A DNA stretch of 7,419 nucleotides from CAZKXU01 sp964556665. GTDB taxonomy: Bacteria > Bdellovibrionota_C > UBA2361 > CAZKXU01. Location of the stretch: assembly GCA_964556665.1 (NCBI GenBank), contig CAZKXU010000121.1:1-7419 (forward strand). The letters are read 5' to 3'. A model generated the notes under the pieces. It had not been told where the DNA came from. It ran no database searches and saw only the letters and a list, made by a program, of their open reading frames with translations. How positions within the stretch are numbered: the stretch's first letter is position 1; each line of letters starts with the position of its first letter. The translations under genes were made by a program, and so were the position numbers. This document shows positions 6,438 to 7,419 of this stretch, piece after piece.

Positions 6438-7334
6438 ATGAAAAAATTCATTTTTGAGGTACTGAAGAACATCACAACTGTTATTCTCCTATTACTGACA
6501 GTGCCATTTATAGTGTTGCTTGTCATTTCTATTATACCAGTAATTGCTGGGAAAAATGAGGTTGCTACAGATAAGTCTGTAGCAGTCATTGAGGTAGTAG
6601 GGGAGATCAAGAGCTCCAAAGAGATAGTTCAGAAGATACATAAACAGATAAAAAATGATAAGGTAAAAGGGCTAGTTTTGCGTGTAAATTCTCCAGGTGG
6701 TGACGTAGGTGCTTCGCAGGATATCTATTATACCGTCAGCAAGCTTAAGAGTGTAAAGCCAATCGTCGCATCATTTGGATCAACGGCAGCTAGTGGAGGC
6801 TTATATGTATCGTTAGGGGCTTCAAAGATCTTTGCTCAGCCAGGTACGATTACTGGATCTATTGGTGTTATCTTTATGGTGCCAAATTTTACCTCAATTG
6901 CAGATAAGCTTGGATTTAAATTGAATGTTATTAAGAGTGGGCAGTTGAAAGATGTAGGAAATCCGTTCAGGGAGATGAGTGATGTAGATAGGGAATTTTT
7001 ACAGGGAACTGTTGCTAGAGTACAGGAAGACTTTGTAGATGCCGTGGTCTCAGGGCGTGGAATCCAAAAGGAAAAAGTTCTTACATTTGCTGATGGTAGA
7101 GTCATATTGGGGACAGAAGCAAAGGAACTTGGTCTGATAGATCAGTTTGGTGGTGTGTATGAAGCTGCGAGAGCGGTTCTAGAATTGGCTGGCGAACCTC
7201 TTGGGGAAGGGGAGCAGCCACGGCTGTATTATCCTAAAGAGGATTTTGAACAAATTTTAGCCCTGCTTGATGCAGTCACAGGAATTGGGGATTATTTTAA
7301 TGCCCAGTCACGCCTTAAGTATATTAGTTTTTAG
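6438..7334 (+). CDS. sppA: Signal peptide peptidase SppA, short form
   Basis: This 298-residue membrane-anchored serine protease of family S49 degrades signal peptides left in the membrane after secretion. One N-terminal membrane segment (about 13-37) anchors the protein. RVNSPGGDVGAS (82-93) is the conserved strand and oxyanion region. The catalytic serine is S119 in TAASGGLY (116-123). The general-base lysine is K171 in KSGQLKDVG (166-174). The S-to-K spacing of 52 equals that of the Bacillus SppA dyad (S147/K199). The length fits the single-domain 36-kDa type, not the 67-kDa E. coli type. The ATG directly follows the stop of the HemJ-like gene, with GGGG (6428-6431) six bases upstream serving as the ribosome-binding site and lying inside that gene, so translational coupling is likely. 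The gene is intact, and a copy of the MITE begins 34 bases after its stop. Confidence 0.95.
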   Translation: MKKFIFEVLKNITTVILLLLTVPFIVLLVISIIPVIAGKNEVATDKSVAVIEVVGEIKSSKEIVQKIHKQIKNDKVKGLVLRVNSPGGDVGASQDIYYTVSKLKSVKPIVASFGSTAASGGLYVSLGASKIFAQPGTITGSIGVIFMVPNFTSIADKLGFKLNVIKSGQLKDVGNPFREMSDVDREFLQGTVARVQEDFVDAVVSGRGIQKEKVLTFADGRVILGTEAKELGLIDQFGGVYEAARAVLELAGEPLGEGEQPRLYYPKEDFEQILALLDAVTGIGDYFNAQSRLKYISF

Positions 7335-7368
7335 GTTGCACCTTCGTTTAATATCTCAAAATTAAGCC

Positions 7369-7419
7369 TAGTGCTCCTCCAAATAAGTTTTTTCACGTCT
7401 AGCATCACATCGTTGCCCC
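7369..7419. mobile_element. Second copy of the MITE-like element, cut by the window end
   Basis: TA (7369-7370) followed by 49 bases (7371-7419) matches the left arm of the element at 3149-3197 with a single difference: G at 7415 where the first copy has T at 3193. That G agrees with the opposite arm of the first copy, so this copy pairs better and may be nearer the ancestral form. It lies in the spacer just after sppA, where its foldback could also act as a transcription end. The right end, central tip and second TA are outside the window. Confidence 0.85.

Overview
This 7.4-kb window comes from a Gram-negative, flagellated bacterium with moderately AT-rich DNA. The signs are a FliK-like flagellar protein, an inner-membrane SppA protease and a HemJ/CopD-like membrane protein. 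Phylum cannot be fixed from the sequence; a proteobacterium or delta-like lineage is a guess. The window falls into an accessory left part (about 1-4200) and a more ordinary right part (about 4350-7340).

Left part. A short tandem repeat (52-93) precedes an intact two-domain chromate transporter gene, chrA (minus strand, 200-1561). Upstream of it, on the same strand, is a compact pair: a DUF6036/AbiEii-type nucleotidyltransferase gene (1881-2372) overlapping by 11 bases a 57-residue gene (1718-1891). The pair lies between the real chrA start (1518-1576) and a decayed second copy of it (2564-2627), both in the same orientation. Next comes a plus-strand pseudogene of a YdhS-like (COG4529) FAD/NAD(P)-binding protein, about 2639-4206. 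Its 5' end is eroded and it is split by a non-coding mobile element at 3147-3330.

That element is the best-supported discovery here. It is a 180-bp foldback, MITE-like unit with 28-bp terminal inverted repeats, flanked by a TA duplication. Removing the unit plus one TA (182 bp) restores the reading frame across a conserved family motif, so insertion point, target duplication and element length are all fixed by the sequence. A second copy starts at 7369 just after sppA and runs off the window end; its 51 visible bases, counting TA, differ from the first copy at one position.

Right part. The FliK-like gene (minus strand, 4355-5935) converges on the pseudogene, with a perfect 11-bp hairpin between them. 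It is divergent from a plus-strand two-gene unit, a HemJ/CopD-like membrane protein (6024-6437) followed directly by sppA (6438-7334). No RNA gene, CRISPR array or transposase gene is visible. I did not find a complete new defence or metabolic system. The items to pursue are the MITE family and the small nucleotidyltransferase pair.
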